Shown here: in pieces, positions 16,502 through 25,610 of the stretch
Position numbering within the stretch: position 1 is the stretch's first letter
How the letters are laid out: each line of letters starts with the position of its first letter
NCBI GenBank assembly: GCA_043101845.1
Contig: JBICHN010000011.1
Location: 1,116,001-1,180,000, forward strand
Length of the DNA: 64,000 nt
Reading direction: 5' to 3'
Origin: JBICHN01 sp043101845
Lineage (GTDB): Bacteria; Planctomycetota; Phycisphaerae; Phycisphaerales; UBA5793
Made by a program: the position numbers and the translations under genes
Notes under the pieces: model-generated
The model's input: the letters and a program-made list of their open reading frames with translations, nothing else
What the model was told of the DNA's origin: nothing
Databases searched by the model: none

Positions 16502-17677
16502 TCAACCAATTCGGCGATGAGCGTCTTCGCGAGCCGACGCGTCGAGTGCGGTCACCGCCTCAATCGTCGTCGCGTCGCATTTCTGCAGAGCGTTCATCGT
16601 CGCTTCCACGATCTCCGGGATCTGTCCGAAGCGCAATCGATGCTCGAGGAACGCGGCGACGGCAATCTCGTTCGCCGCGTTGAGGACAACACCGGCGCCT
16701 CCGCCGCGTTCGAGCGCGAGTCGGGCAAGTCGCAGACAGGGGAACCGCGCCTCATCGGGCGGTTCAAAGTCGAGACGCCGCAGTGTTCCCCAATCAAGCC
16801 GCTCCGCGCATCCTTCCGGTCGATCGGGCGCCGTAAGCGCATACTGAATCGGCGCACACATGTCGGGCGGACTCAATTGCGCGAGCACGGACCCGTCGTC
16901 GAATTCGACGAGGCCGTGCACGATGGACTGAGGATGAACGAGTACCTCGATCTGCTCGGACGGCAGTCCAAAGAGGTAACTCGCCTCAATCACCTCGAGC
17001 CCTTTGTTCATCATCGTCGCCGAATCGATCGTGACCTTGGCGCCCATGTTCCAGGTCGGGTGCGCGAGCGCCTCTTTGATCGTCGCCTTCGCGATCTGAT
17101 CCGCCGACCAATCGCGAAACGGGCCGCCGCTCGCGGTCAGCGTGATGCGGCGGACCCGGCGGACGCCATGGTCGCCATCCGGTCCGGCGCGGAGGCACTG
17201 GTAGATCGCGGAGTGTTCCGAGTCAATGGGAATGATCCGGACGCCGCGCTCTCGCGCGAGCGGCATGATGATGGACCCGGCCGCGACAAGCGTCTCTTTG
17301 TTCGCCAGCGCGACATGGCGCCCGCGTTCGATCGCCGCGACGGTGGGGGCGAGTCCGGCGAATCCCACAATGGCGGCGACAACCAGATCGGCGTCGGCGT
17401 GACGGACGAGATCGGCCGCGGCGCCGGGACCGGCATGAACCCTCGTGTCCCCGTGAAACGAGTTCTGACTGACCTTCGACGCGGCGGCGATCGCGACCTG
17501 CGGCACGGCGAAGCGCCGCGCCTGCTCGGCGAGCCGATCAACATTCGACGCTGCGGCGAGGCCGACGACGCGGAATCGATATCCGCCCGACTCGTTCAGC
17601 CGCTCGATGACGCGAAGCGTGCTTACACCGATCGAGCCGGTGCTGCCGAGCACGATGACGCGTCGTTCGTGGGACAT
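16502..17677 (-). CDS. dxr: 1-deoxy-D-xylulose 5-phosphate reductoisomerase
   Basis: Dxr (391 aa) converts DXP to MEP with NADPH, the second step of the non-mevalonate isoprenoid pathway. The N-terminal nucleotide-binding loop VLGSTGSIGVSTLRVI, the ALANKETLVAAG block, the metal-site region PIDSEHSAIYQCL and the TASGGPFRDW loop are all present, followed by HPTWNMGAKVTIDSATMMNK. Length is typical. It lies between rng and rseP on the same strand, probably in one transcript. Confidence 0.96.
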   Translation of the reverse strand: MSHERRVIVLGSTGSIGVSTLRVIERLNESGGYRFRVVGLAAASNVDRLAEQARRFAVPQVAIAAASKVSQNSFHGDTRVHAGPGAAADLVRHADADLVVAAIVGFAGLAPTVAAIERGRHVALANKETLVAAGSIIMPLARERGVRIIPIDSEHSAIYQCLRAGPDGDHGVRRVRRITLTASGGPFRDWSADQIAKATIKEALAHPTWNMGAKVTIDSATMMNKGLEVIEASYLFGLPSEQIEVLVHPQSIVHGLVEFDDGSVLAQLSPPDMCAPIQYALTAPDRPEGCAERLDWGTLRRLDFEPPDEARFPCLRLARLALERGGGAGVVLNAANEIAVAAFLEHRLRFGQIPEIVEATMNALQKCDATTIEAVTALDASAREDAHRRIG

Positions 17678-17728
17678 CGCCTGGAGTTCGCCGTTTCACT
17701 TCAGAGACGCGTTCGTCGGTTCGTTCGA

Positions 17729-20230
17729 TCAGTTCTTGGCGCTCGGGCCGAGTTTGCGATGGGAGCCCCGGTAGAGCGGTCGGCGTCGTCGCTTCGATCC
17801 GCCGGCGGACGAATCCGCTTCGTCTCCGGTCGCCGCGTTCTTGGTCTCGACCACGGGCGCCGGCTTCGAGGGGGCCTCCGGTTTCGCTTCAGCGGTCACG
17901 GACTTGGGCTCATCCTTCGCCATCTCCCCAGTGTTCGCCGGCGTCTTCGTAGCTTCGGCCTTTGTCGAGGACTCGCTTTCGCTCACCGCCTCGGAAGTCT
18001 TCGACTTCTTTCCGCGACCGCGTCCGCCGCGCCGTCCGCGACGCTTGCGCTTCTTCGTCGTCGATTCGGATTCCGCGGACTCGACCTCGGCCTCTTCGGA
18101 CGCCTTTGAGTCGTCGTTCATCTCTTTGACGCCGCTGTCGGGATCGCTTTTCTTCTCACGACCCGTCCGGCGTCCGCGATTCTTCGACGACTCCGCGTCG
18201 TCGTCATCGCCCGCGTTCGAGCCATCATCCGGGTCGGATCGGGCGTCGGGGGCCGCGGTCTTCGCCGCAGCCTTGTCATCATTTGACGCCTCCTCCTTCG
18301 TTCGACGACCGCGCCGCCGTGATCGGCGCTTCTTCTTCCGAGGCGCTTCGTCAGAATCCTCAGCCGCCGCGGCATCGCCACCGGTCGGCGTTACTTCGGT
18401 TTCCTTCGAGTCATCCTTCTTCGCGTCCTCTCGCGCCGGGCCGCCATCCTTCTTTCGTCCGCGCCCGCCGCGCGAACGGCGGCGCCGACGGCGGCGTCCT
18501 CCGCGGTTCTCTTCCGCCTCTGCTTCATCCTCATCGTCGAAGTCGTCGTCGACCTCGGGCTCTTCCACCGGCTTCGCCAGCGTCTCGCTCGTCTTCGAAG
18601 CGGCCGCCGTCTTGTCTCGCTCGACTTCCGCCTTGATGAGCCGGTCGATAATCGCGCCCGGCGACTTGCCCGGCGTCTTCTCGAGGACCGACTTGAGATC
18701 GATGTCGGCGTTCCGCTCGTCGTACGCGTAGAAGTCGACGCGATCGACGGCGATCGACTGGCTCACGCGTATGTCGACGGTCTTGCCGCTCTTCTCTTCG
18801 AGATCGACGATCCACTGCCGCTTGCGACTGAGCAGCACGCTCGCGACCCCGATGCCGACGACCATCTCGACCCGTGCGACCTGGTCGAGGTCGAGCAGTG
18901 TCGCGAGATCGTGAAGTCCATCCGCCGCGGTCGCCTCGGCCGTCTTGATCCGGCCGCGTCCCATGCAGGTCGGGCAATCCGTGTAGTGCGTCTTGCCGAG
19001 CCCCGGTCGCATGCGTTGCCGCGTCATCTCCATGATGCCGAAACGGCTGAGCCGGAGGGTCTCGGTCTTCGCGCGATCGCGTTTGAGGTGTTCCTTGAAT
19101 CGGTTCTCGACCTCGCGCTGGTGCTTCGACGCCCGCATGTCGATCAGGTCGATGAGGATCAGCCCGCCGAGGTCGCGCAGGCGGAGTTGGCGCGCGAGCT
19201 CGTCCACCGCTTCCAGATTCGTCTTGTACGCGGTCGTTTCGGCGTCAGAGTACTGCCTCATCTTTCCGCTATTTACATCGATCGCGACCATTGCTTCGGT
19301 CGAATCGATGACGAGCGAGCCTCCACTCGGCAGCGGCACCTCGCGGGAGTTCATCTGGCGAATCTGCTGTTCGATGCCGAAGGTGTGAAAGACCGGAGTC
19401 GGCTCGGCGTAATGCACGAGCTTCACTCGTCGAGATCGCGGCGTCGCGATGCGGAGGAACTCATCGATCCGCCGCAGCGCCTTGCGGTTGTCCACCACGA
19501 TCCGATTGACACTCGGCGAGAGCACATCGCGCATCGTTCGAAGGAGAAGATCGGACTCGGCGTAAAGCTCCGCCGGGCCCTTCGTCGACTTCCGTTTCTT
19601 CTCGATCGCCTTCCAGAGACGCTGCAGGTACGCGAGGTCACGCTTGAGTTCAGTCTTGTTCCGATTGAGACCCGCGGTGCGAAGAATGAAACCGAAGTTG
19701 TCGGGAAGATCGAGCGCATCGAGTTGTTGCCGCATCTCGCGACGAGTGTCGATGTCTTCGACCCGGCGCGACACTCCGAGCCGCTCCATGTACGGCATCA
19801 TGACAAGGTAGCGGCCCGGAATCGACAGGTAGCTCGTAAGCGTCGGGCCCTTCGTCCCGATGCCTTCCTTGATGACCTGAACGAGTACTTCCTGGCCACG
19901 CTTGAGGCATTGCTGAATCGGCGGTCGATTGCGATGGGGGGTCTTCTTGCCGACCGGCTCCGTTTCTTCGCGCTTCGAGCCGGGGAAATACATCGGGTGC
20001 AGGTCGGACACATGAAGGAAGCCGTTGCGGCCGATGCCAAAGTCGATGAACGCCGCCTGGATGGCGCTCTCGACATTGACGACTTTTCCGAGGTAGATGT
20101 TGCCGACATGCATGTCGGCCGCTTCACGCTCGGCGTAGAACTCTTCGAGTCGTCCCTCTTCAAGTATCGCAATGCGACATTCTTCGCCGGGGACGAAGTT
20201 GATGATCATCTGCTGTTTTGGTGCGCTCAC
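17729..20230 (-). CDS. rng: Ribonuclease E/G family endoribonuclease with long charged tail
   Basis: This 833-aa protein carries out RNA decay and rRNA or tRNA processing. It has an N-terminal S1 domain (ADMHVGNIYLGKVVNVES), then the RNase H-like and catalytic regions with metal ligands in AIDVNSG and LILIDLIDM, and the zinc-link CPTCMGRG at about residue 430. After about residue 540 the chain is low-complexity, alternating acidic runs with Arg/Lys blocks (RRGRRRRRRRSRG), probably a scaffold or RNA-binding tail. Translation appears to start at GTG 20230; ATG 20209 is an alternative. I cannot tell RNase E from G, so the symbol is provisional. Confidence 0.9.
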   Translation of the reverse strand: MSAPKQQMIINFVPGEECRIAILEEGRLEEFYAEREAADMHVGNIYLGKVVNVESAIQAAFIDFGIGRNGFLHVSDLHPMYFPGSKREETEPVGKKTPHRNRPPIQQCLKRGQEVLVQVIKEGIGTKGPTLTSYLSIPGRYLVMMPYMERLGVSRRVEDIDTRREMRQQLDALDLPDNFGFILRTAGLNRNKTELKRDLAYLQRLWKAIEKKRKSTKGPAELYAESDLLLRTMRDVLSPSVNRIVVDNRKALRRIDEFLRIATPRSRRVKLVHYAEPTPVFHTFGIEQQIRQMNSREVPLPSGGSLVIDSTEAMVAIDVNSGKMRQYSDAETTAYKTNLEAVDELARQLRLRDLGGLILIDLIDMRASKHQREVENRFKEHLKRDRAKTETLRLSRFGIMEMTRQRMRPGLGKTHYTDCPTCMGRGRIKTAEATAADGLHDLATLLDLDQVARVEMVVGIGVASVLLSRKRQWIVDLEEKSGKTVDIRVSQSIAVDRVDFYAYDERNADIDLKSVLEKTPGKSPGAIIDRLIKAEVERDKTAAASKTSETLAKPVEEPEVDDDFDDEDEAEAEENRGGRRRRRRRSRGGRGRKKDGGPAREDAKKDDSKETEVTPTGGDAAAAEDSDEAPRKKKRRSRRRGRRTKEEASNDDKAAAKTAAPDARSDPDDGSNAGDDDDAESSKNRGRRTGREKKSDPDSGVKEMNDDSKASEEAEVESAESESTTKKRKRRGRRGGRGRGKKSKTSEAVSESESSTKAEATKTPANTGEMAKDEPKSVTAEAKPEAPSKPAPVVETKNAATGDEADSSAGGSKRRRRPLYRGSHRKLGPSAKN

Positions 20231-20518
20231 AGGGGGTCTTTCCGTGACCCAATCGCGCGGGGTCGAGAAGCGATGCAGTCCGGCCTGGCGCCGCCTAGAT
20301 TCCGTCAGTCCTCCACGTCGGGATGAACGCGGGAATCGTCGTCCGGAAAGGCCGCGCCACGATCGCGAAGAAGACTCCGCGCATCAATCGCGTCTCGAAC
20401 AGGCTCGATTGTCGCCTCATCAGCGGCGCTGTGGATGAGCCTCGCTCATCCGCGATCGCGGCCGGCCGACGAAGCCGATGGTTTGTCTGGTCGAGGGTGA
20501 AGCCGTCCGGCTTCAACA
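20231..20518. other. 288-base stretch between rng and ptsP without a firm gene
   Basis: This gap between two minus-strand genes contains only the hairpin after ptsP, a candidate 74-codon frame coupled to the ptsP stop, and one of the two ACGT tetranucleotides I found in the whole window (20315-20318). I saw no tRNA fold, clear promoter or repeat. Confidence 0.5.
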
Positions 20519-20519
20519 T
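20295..20519 (-). CDS. Candidate small protein coupled to the ptsP stop (74 aa)
   Basis: The ptsP stop overlaps an ATG (TGATG), opening a 74-codon frame. Third positions are about 78% G or C by my count, close to neighbouring genes, and the end carries a short hydrophobic stretch (GVFFAIVARPF). I recognise no family. Against it, a strong hairpin lies within the first codons and there is no separate ribosome binding site. It may be chance in high-GC DNA. Confidence 0.25.
   Translation of the reverse strand: MLKPDGFTLDQTNHRLRRPAAIADERGSSTAPLMRRQSSLFETRLMRGVFFAIVARPFRTTIPAFIPTWRTDGI
20498..20515 (-). terminator. Hairpin directly after the ptsP stop
   Basis: TGAAGCC and GGCTTCA form a perfect 7-bp stem with a 4-base loop, starting 4 bases after the ptsP stop codon. 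No T-run follows on either strand, so it may act as a 3'-end stabiliser rather than a true intrinsic terminator. Confidence 0.4.
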
Positions 20520-22276
20520 CAGTCGACGGAACGCCCGTCGAATCCCTCGGGCAGTATCTTTCGCGTTTCTTCCCGCAGAAACTGCAGGATTCGACGCTCG
20601 GAATCGAACGACTCGACCTTCCGGACGAGCTGCTCGCATTGTTTGGTATCGATCGAACGGACCACCCGCTTGATGTCGGGAATCGCCGTCGGAACCAGGG
20701 AAAGACTACGCAAGCCCATTCCGACGAGCAACATGGCGTACTCAACCTCACCCGCCATTTCGCCGCACAGACTGATGTCGATCCCTTCGCGGCGGCCCGC
20801 CTTCACCACCTCGGTGATGAGGCGGAGCACCGCCGGGTGAGCCCCGGAATACAGATTCGCGACCCGTTCATTCGTCCGATCGACCGCGAGCGTGTACTGG
20901 ATGAGGTCATTCGTCCCGATCGAGAAGAAATCGACCTCCCGGGCAAAAACCGGGCCCATGAGCGCCGCCGAGGGCGCCTCGATCATGATGCCGACCTGGA
21001 CTGAGGGATCGAAGGCGATGCTCTCGTCCTCGAGGTCCTCCATGACATCATTGAGCACCATTCGCGCCTGGCGGAGCTCCATCGGATTCGTGACGAGCGG
21101 GAACATGATCCGAAGGGGGCCCTCGGCTGACGCCCGCAGAATCGCTCGGAGTTGTCGCTTGAACATCGGCAGATGCTGCAGGCAGTAGCGGATCGATCGG
21201 CAACCCAGCGCCGGATTCCGCTCCGGAATGACCGCGCGGCTCTGCGTGTACTTGTCGGATCCGAGATCGAGCGTGCGGATCGTGAGCATCTGGCCGTCGC
21301 ACAGCTTCACCGCGCGCGAGTACGCCTCGTAGTGATCCTCCTCGCTCGGCTCGTGGTCGGACGCGAGATAGAGAAACTCAGTGCGGTAGAGCCCGACGCC
21401 TTCGCCGCCGTTCTCACGAACGACTTCGATCTCATAAGGAAACTCAATGTTCCCGCACAGCTTGATGTGCACCCCGTCGAGGGTCACCGGAGGGAGGTCG
21501 GCAAGCTCCGTTAGAGTGAGTTCGTAGGCCTGTCGCTCGCGAATCCGCTGACGGTACTCGTCAAGCGTCTCTTCGTCGGGATCGATGATGAGCACGCCCC
21601 GGTCGCCGTCGACGATGAGGCGGTCGCCGTCGATAACATCCTGCACCGCGCGAGCGACGCCGACGACCGCGGGAATCCCGAGGGCGCGGGCCATGATCGC
21701 GGTGTGGCTCGTTCTTCCGCCGGCGTCGGTCGCGAAGGCGCGAACATGATCCGTATCGAGGTTCGCTGTCTGGCTCGGAGTGAGGTCGTGGGCGATGACG
21801 ATGGCGTCGCCCTGGAGGTGGGCAAGACGATCGAGCGTTTCGCCGATGAGGTGACGCAGGAGACGCCGGTCGAGGTCGTACAGGTCTGAGACCTTCGACT
21901 TCATCGCCTCGCTGTCCATCGCGAGGAATTTCCCCGCGATCTTGCCGATTTCGGTCGACACCGCGTACTCGGAGGTCACTTGTTCGCTGCGGATGATCTC
22001 CCGAATCGGGTCGAGAAAGTGGGGGTCGCGGAGCAGTGTGATGTGGAATTCGAGGATCTTCGCCGCGTCCGCGTCGAACTCCTGCGCGATCTGCTCGCGC
22101 AGCTGATCGAGTTCGTCGACGGATTGCTCCACCGCGTCCTCGAGCCGTTCGAGTTGGTGCTGCACATCGGATTCGGGAACGGAACGGCGCGGGACATGCC
22201 GCAGCTGCTCATCGAGCACAAACGCGGGCCCGATAACCACCCCTGGAGAAACTCCGATGCCCTTGAGGATTTCCAT
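20519..22276 (-). CDS. ptsP: Phosphoenolpyruvate-protein phosphotransferase (PTS enzyme I)
   Basis: Enzyme I (585 aa) passes phosphate from PEP to HPr. The N-terminal swivelling domain has the active-site histidine in DAGGRTSHTAIMARALG, followed by the HPr-binding helices. The C-terminal PEP-binding barrel has LYRTEFLYL, NPALGCRSIR, the GIMIEAPSA block, FFSIGTNDLIQY and the catalytic SLCGEMAG cysteine loop. There is no GAF domain, so it is the EI form rather than EI-Ntr. No HPr, HPr kinase or EII genes are in the window, so its partner must be elsewhere and a regulatory role is possible. Confidence 0.94.
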   Translation of the reverse strand: MEILKGIGVSPGVVIGPAFVLDEQLRHVPRRSVPESDVQHQLERLEDAVEQSVDELDQLREQIAQEFDADAAKILEFHITLLRDPHFLDPIREIIRSEQVTSEYAVSTEIGKIAGKFLAMDSEAMKSKVSDLYDLDRRLLRHLIGETLDRLAHLQGDAIVIAHDLTPSQTANLDTDHVRAFATDAGGRTSHTAIMARALGIPAVVGVARAVQDVIDGDRLIVDGDRGVLIIDPDEETLDEYRQRIRERQAYELTLTELADLPPVTLDGVHIKLCGNIEFPYEIEVVRENGGEGVGLYRTEFLYLASDHEPSEEDHYEAYSRAVKLCDGQMLTIRTLDLGSDKYTQSRAVIPERNPALGCRSIRYCLQHLPMFKRQLRAILRASAEGPLRIMFPLVTNPMELRQARMVLNDVMEDLEDESIAFDPSVQVGIMIEAPSAALMGPVFAREVDFFSIGTNDLIQYTLAVDRTNERVANLYSGAHPAVLRLITEVVKAGRREGIDISLCGEMAGEVEYAMLLVGMGLRSLSLVPTAIPDIKRVVRSIDTKQCEQLVRKVESFDSERRILQFLREETRKILPEGFDGRSVD

Positions 22277-22429
22277 CCCGTCCCGGGGCCCTTCAGACGA
22301 TGACTCGTCAGTGGGTTCGATCCATCTTCAACCCACCGAATTTACCTATTTCCACATGTTTGAACAAGGCTGCGCCACCAGACATGAGGGCCACAGTGTA
22401 GCAGACGATAAGGTTCTCGGCCCTGATTC

Positions 22430-22894
22430 ATGCGGGATCGATCGGCTCGTCCGCGGCGTTTCTCGTGCGCGGGCGCGGATCCCCTCAAGTTGGCCGGCGC
22501 CCGGGTCGATGCCGTTCGCGTGAGGTCCGCCCGAAATGACAATCCGTTGCCGTCGAAGGGCCGCGACAACGAGGTCCGCCGACACGGCCGCCTCAATTGC
22601 CGCGATCTCCAATGCTCGCTCGGCGAGGTCGTGGACATCTCGGCGTCCGGAATCCGCGTTCAGCGGAAGGGCAAGCCGCATCGCCACGAGGGTGAACGCT
22701 TCATGATCACGCTCGAGGCGGAGCGTGGACCCGTCGAAGCGCCGGTTCATCTCGTCCGCGTCCGCCGCATCGGCTTTCGGACCTATGAGCTCGGCCTCGA
22801 GTTCGACGAGATGACGCCGGAGCAGCGCACGGCGATTACCGCCGTGGCGCGGGCGGCCGCCCAGCGCGGCGCCGCGATCTCCGTCGACTATTGA
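22430..22894 (+). CDS. PilZ-domain protein (possible c-di-GMP receptor)
   Basis: The 154-aa frame contains a PilZ domain in its last 105 residues: an arginine motif RRHGR, then after a short strand the DISASGIRV motif (D-x-S-x-x-G), and a beta-barrel ending in YELGLEFDEM. These are the residues that bind cyclic di-GMP. The first 40 or so residues look unlike a conserved domain, so the true start may be later (for example GTG 22520); no good ribosome binding site helps. It is divergent from ptsP and has no obvious partner nearby. Confidence 0.75.
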   Translation: MRDRSARPRRFSCAGADPLKLAGARVDAVRVRSARNDNPLPSKGRDNEVRRHGRLNCRDLQCSLGEVVDISASGIRVQRKGKPHRHEGERFMITLEAERGPVEAPVHLVRVRRIGFRTYELGLEFDEMTPEQRTAITAVARAAAQRGAAISVDY

Positions 22895-22924
22895 CCCTCC
22901 GATCGACGCGACGCCTACTCCATG

Positions 22925-23434
22925 TCACTCTATCACACGGCCCTGCTCGCGCTTGATGAGCGCGATATTGCGCAGGTAGATGATGAAGCCGGAGGCCTGG
23001 CCGATCACACCGATCGGCTCGAGTCGCAGAATGAAGTAGATGAGCAGTACGAATCCGCCGCTGAGGCTGAGCCACCAGAACGAGAGCGGCACCACACTTC
23101 GTCCTTCGCGCTCGCTGACCAGCCACTGAACGAAGAACCGTCCAAAGAACAGCAACTGACCGACAAGCCCAAACGCGAAGAGTCCGAGCGCCCACGGGGA
23201 AGTCAGGCTCGACGAGAGACCCGTCTCGGCGGAGTTCTCCGCGGTGTAGACAAGACGCTCGGCGTCCGCGAGGACCATGAAGCGTTCCTCGCCGGAATCG
23301 TTCCGTACAAGTATTCGTTCAGGCGGGGCCTCACTCCTCGCCGGTTGTGCGTACGCCGAAGGCGTGGGAGTGATCGCCGGCGCCATCGTCGCGAGCACGA
23401 TCCACAGCAGTTGCCAACCTCGCGACTTCGACAT
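22925..23434 (-). CDS. LAB_N-domain membrane protein (lipid-A biosynthesis N-terminal type)
   Basis: Starting at ATG 23434, the protein has 169 aa. It has a signal-like N-terminus (MSKSRGWQLLWIVLATMA...AYAQ), a short exported segment, and then the LAB_N signature: GQLLFFGRFFVQWLVSERE, VPLSFWWLSLSGG and GQASGFIIYLRNIALI, with three membrane helices. LAB_N is usually fused to or found beside lipid-A or glycosyltransferase enzymes; here it stands alone, divergent from a sugar-nucleotide epimerase. The frame is open further upstream, but that overlaps the epimerase start. Exact function is unknown; a role in surface lipid or glycan assembly is inferred. Confidence 0.8.
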   Translation of the reverse strand: MSKSRGWQLLWIVLATMAPAITPTPSAYAQPARSEAPPERILVRNDSGEERFMVLADAERLVYTAENSAETGLSSSLTSPWALGLFAFGLVGQLLFFGRFFVQWLVSEREGRSVVPLSFWWLSLSGGFVLLIYFILRLEPIGVIGQASGFIIYLRNIALIKREQGRVIE

Positions 23435-23540
23435 CGGCTTCTCTCCGGAGGGACGGAATGGGCCACCGCAAACGGTAGTCGAGTTGCGGCCGACGCGGCA
23501 GCCGCCGTGGTCATTGTTCGATCCGCTACCATGTCGCACG

Positions 23541-24509
23541 ATGTCGCAACGATTGCTCATTACCGGCGGCGCCGGGTTCATCGGTTCGCATCTCGTCGAC
23601 GCGGCGCTCTCGCGCGAATGGGAGGTCGCCGTCGTCGACAACTTCGACCCGTTCTACGCCCGGACGCTGAAAGAACGAAACCTTGCGATCGCCGACCGGC
23701 CCCGATGGGTTTATGACATCGACTTGACGGACGCCGTTGCGCTCGTGAGCGCCTTTGACGATTTCCGCCCGGACGCGGTCGTACATCTCGCCGCGCGCGC
23801 CGGCGTGCGCCCGAGCTTACGCGATCCCGCGGGCTATGCGATGACGAATGTGGTCGGGACCCAACGCGTCCTCGACGCCTGCCTTGCGTACGGCGTCAAC
23901 CGCGCCGTCGTCGCAAGTTCGTCCAGCGTGTACGGGAACAACGCGAAGGTCCCGTTCAGTGAGACGGACGATGTGAGTCGGCCGATCAGCCCATACGCTG
24001 CGACGAAAGTCGCCACGGAGTTGCTTTGCCGCGCGGCGACCGAGTTGCACTCGATGCCCATCACGACGCTTCGATTCTTCACCGTATACGGGCCAAGGCA
24101 GCGGCCGGATCTCGCCATTCGATTGTTCATGTCGCGGATCGCCGCAGGTGAGTCGATCACCATGTTCGGCGACGGCACGATGAGTCGTGACTTCACCTTC
24201 ATCGACGACATCATCGGTGGCGTACTCAGCGCGCTCGATCGCTGTGGCGATGTCGAGCGCTACCGGTGCTACAACCTCGGAAGCGATCGGCCGATCGAAC
24301 TGCGCAATCTCATCAGCGCCATCGAATCGACGGTGGGTCGCTCGGCGACCGTCGCGCTGGCGCCGGAACAGCCCGGAGATGTTCAGCGCACCTGGGCCGA
24401 TCTCCGTCGGTCGAAACATGAGCTGAACTATGAGCCGGTGACGCCGCTCGAAGATGGTCTTCGGAAGCAGTGGGACTGGTTGCAGACGATCGAACCTGAC
24501 CTTCGATGA
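23541..24509 (+). CDS. NAD-dependent nucleoside-sugar epimerase, UDP-glucuronate 4-epimerase-like
   Basis: This 322-aa short-chain dehydrogenase-type enzyme has the Rossmann motif LLITGGAGFIGSHLVD at its start, the SSSSVYG motif, catalytic YAATK (Tyr and Lys) and TVYGPRQRPD. The overall pattern resembles UDP-glucuronate or UDP-glucose 4-epimerases, which feed uronic acid or galactose units into surface polysaccharides. I start at ATG 23541 because the Rossmann motif must be near the N-terminus; the open frame runs back to 23277. Substrate is not certain from sequence alone. Confidence 0.88.
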   Translation: MSQRLLITGGAGFIGSHLVDAALSREWEVAVVDNFDPFYARTLKERNLAIADRPRWVYDIDLTDAVALVSAFDDFRPDAVVHLAARAGVRPSLRDPAGYAMTNVVGTQRVLDACLAYGVNRAVVASSSSVYGNNAKVPFSETDDVSRPISPYAATKVATELLCRAATELHSMPITTLRFFTVYGPRQRPDLAIRLFMSRIAAGESITMFGDGTMSRDFTFIDDIIGGVLSALDRCGDVERYRCYNLGSDRPIELRNLISAIESTVGRSATVALAPEQPGDVQRTWADLRRSKHELNYEPVTPLEDGLRKQWDWLQTIEPDLR

Positions 24510-24525
24510 TTCGATCGGATCGCAG

Positions 24526-25161
24526 TCATGCGGTCGAGTTGAGTTCGTCCTGATGTTCGGCGGCCCACTGCTCGAGACCGAGAAACTCGATCATGTGCTG
24601 GTCATACACCTGCGAGTGGTCTTCGCGGGAGAGGTCGAGCCGCAACTCGTTGATGACCTTCGTTCCCTGACCAATCCATTCCTGCCAGGCCTCCTTCGAG
24701 ACCGTCTCGTAGATCTTCTGTCCAAGCGGCCCGCGGAAGGGCGGTTTGTCGAGTTGCGTCCCGGGGCGTCCGGTGACCTGACAGATGAAGGTACCCTCCG
24801 GCAGGTCTTCGGCGGCGACGGGCCTGGCCTCTTCAGGGACCGGCGCGTCGAGCGATTCCAGCATCTCGGCCATGGCGTTCTTCGGCGCCAGATCTCCACG
24901 CCGCGCGGCGATCTTGTATCCCTCGGTAAGAACGCGGATCGCGTCGTCGCGACGATCCGCGAGTTGGTAAGCCTGGCCCGCAAGCTGGTAGGCCTTGCTC
25001 ATCGATGAGTTCACTGCGATGCAGCGCTCGAACGAGTCCGCGGCCTCGCCGGGCTTCCCGACTTGGAGAAGAGCGTTTCCGAGGCTGAAATGGGCCATCT
25101 CGTTCCTCGGGTCCGCCTCAACCATCTGACGAAACTGTCTGATACGCTCTTCGGGATCCAT
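24526..25161 (-). CDS. TPR protein fused to a YggX-type Fe(II)-trafficking domain
   Basis: The protein has 211 aa. Residues 1-100 look like about three tetratricopeptide units (for example AHFSLGNALLQVGKPGEAA and AYQLAGQAYQLADRRDDA). Residues 124-205 match YggX: the conserved cysteine in FICQVTGRPG (Cys127), PPFRGPLGQKIYETVSKEAW, then the W-x-x-W-like QEWIGQGTKVINELRL and the end helix DQHMIEFL. YggX in enterobacteria protects iron-sulfur clusters and is a stand-alone protein of about 90 aa. The fusion suggests docking to a partner. It is convergent with the epimerase gene. Confidence 0.85.
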   Translation of the reverse strand: MDPEERIRQFRQMVEADPRNEMAHFSLGNALLQVGKPGEAADSFERCIAVNSSMSKAYQLAGQAYQLADRRDDAIRVLTEGYKIAARRGDLAPKNAMAEMLESLDAPVPEEARPVAAEDLPEGTFICQVTGRPGTQLDKPPFRGPLGQKIYETVSKEAWQEWIGQGTKVINELRLDLSREDHSQVYDQHMIEFLGLEQWAAEHQDELNSTA

Positions 25162-25227
25162 GCCGCCGGCGTCCTTTCTCGCTTGCCTCGTGATGGCGAT
25201 CGTAGGAGCTCGAGGCCGGGTGATCCG

Positions 25228-25524
25228 TCACTCGTCGAGGTCAAGCCTGGCGCGGACCGCTTCTGGACCCAGCCCGCGAACGAGAATGATCTTCCGTGGC
25301 GTCGTGTGGCCGAATTCGATCGTGACCAAGCCTTTGGGAAGGGCCAACTTGTGAGCGATGAGCCCGCAGGCCGCGGCGTTGGCGCGTCCGCCTTCCGGAG
25401 CGGCGGCGACGCGGATCTTGAGTCGCGTTCCGAGGGCGCCCACGATTTCGTCCCGCTTCGCGTTCGGGATGACCTTCACTGCAATTCGGGCGCCGTCCGG
25501 TCCGGCGACGATCTCCACGGTCAT
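25228..25524 (-). CDS. DUF167 (YggU-family) protein
   Basis: This 98-aa protein has the DUF167 pattern: GARIAVKVIPNAKRDEIVG, LKIRVAAAPEGGRANAA and the end strand VTIEFGHTTPRKIILVRG. The family is widespread and small, without a proven function. I start at ATG 25524; the frame is open to 25809, but that would cross the rpoB promoter region and the rpoB start. It is divergent from rpoB, separated by 238 bases. Confidence 0.85.
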   Translation of the reverse strand: MTVEIVAGPDGARIAVKVIPNAKRDEIVGALGTRLKIRVAAAPEGGRANAAACGLIAHKLALPKGLVTIEFGHTTPRKIILVRGLGPEAVRARLDLDE

Positions 25525-25610
25525 CGACGCCTCGCCTCCGACGGGTCCGGAAGAGGTGAAAAGGGGAAGTTGAATCGGGGATTTTTCTTCACAAATTTCT
25601 TGACAACTCA

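Noticed and set aside
16517..18109. A 530-codon plus-strand frame opposite dxr and rng
   Set aside because: Antisense shadow; the minus-strand products are firm.
25600..25605. Perfect TTGACA box upstream of rpoB
   Set aside because: The nearest -10-like word is 27 bases away, too far for a sigma-70 promoter; a weaker TTGTTT-16-TACTCT was preferred.
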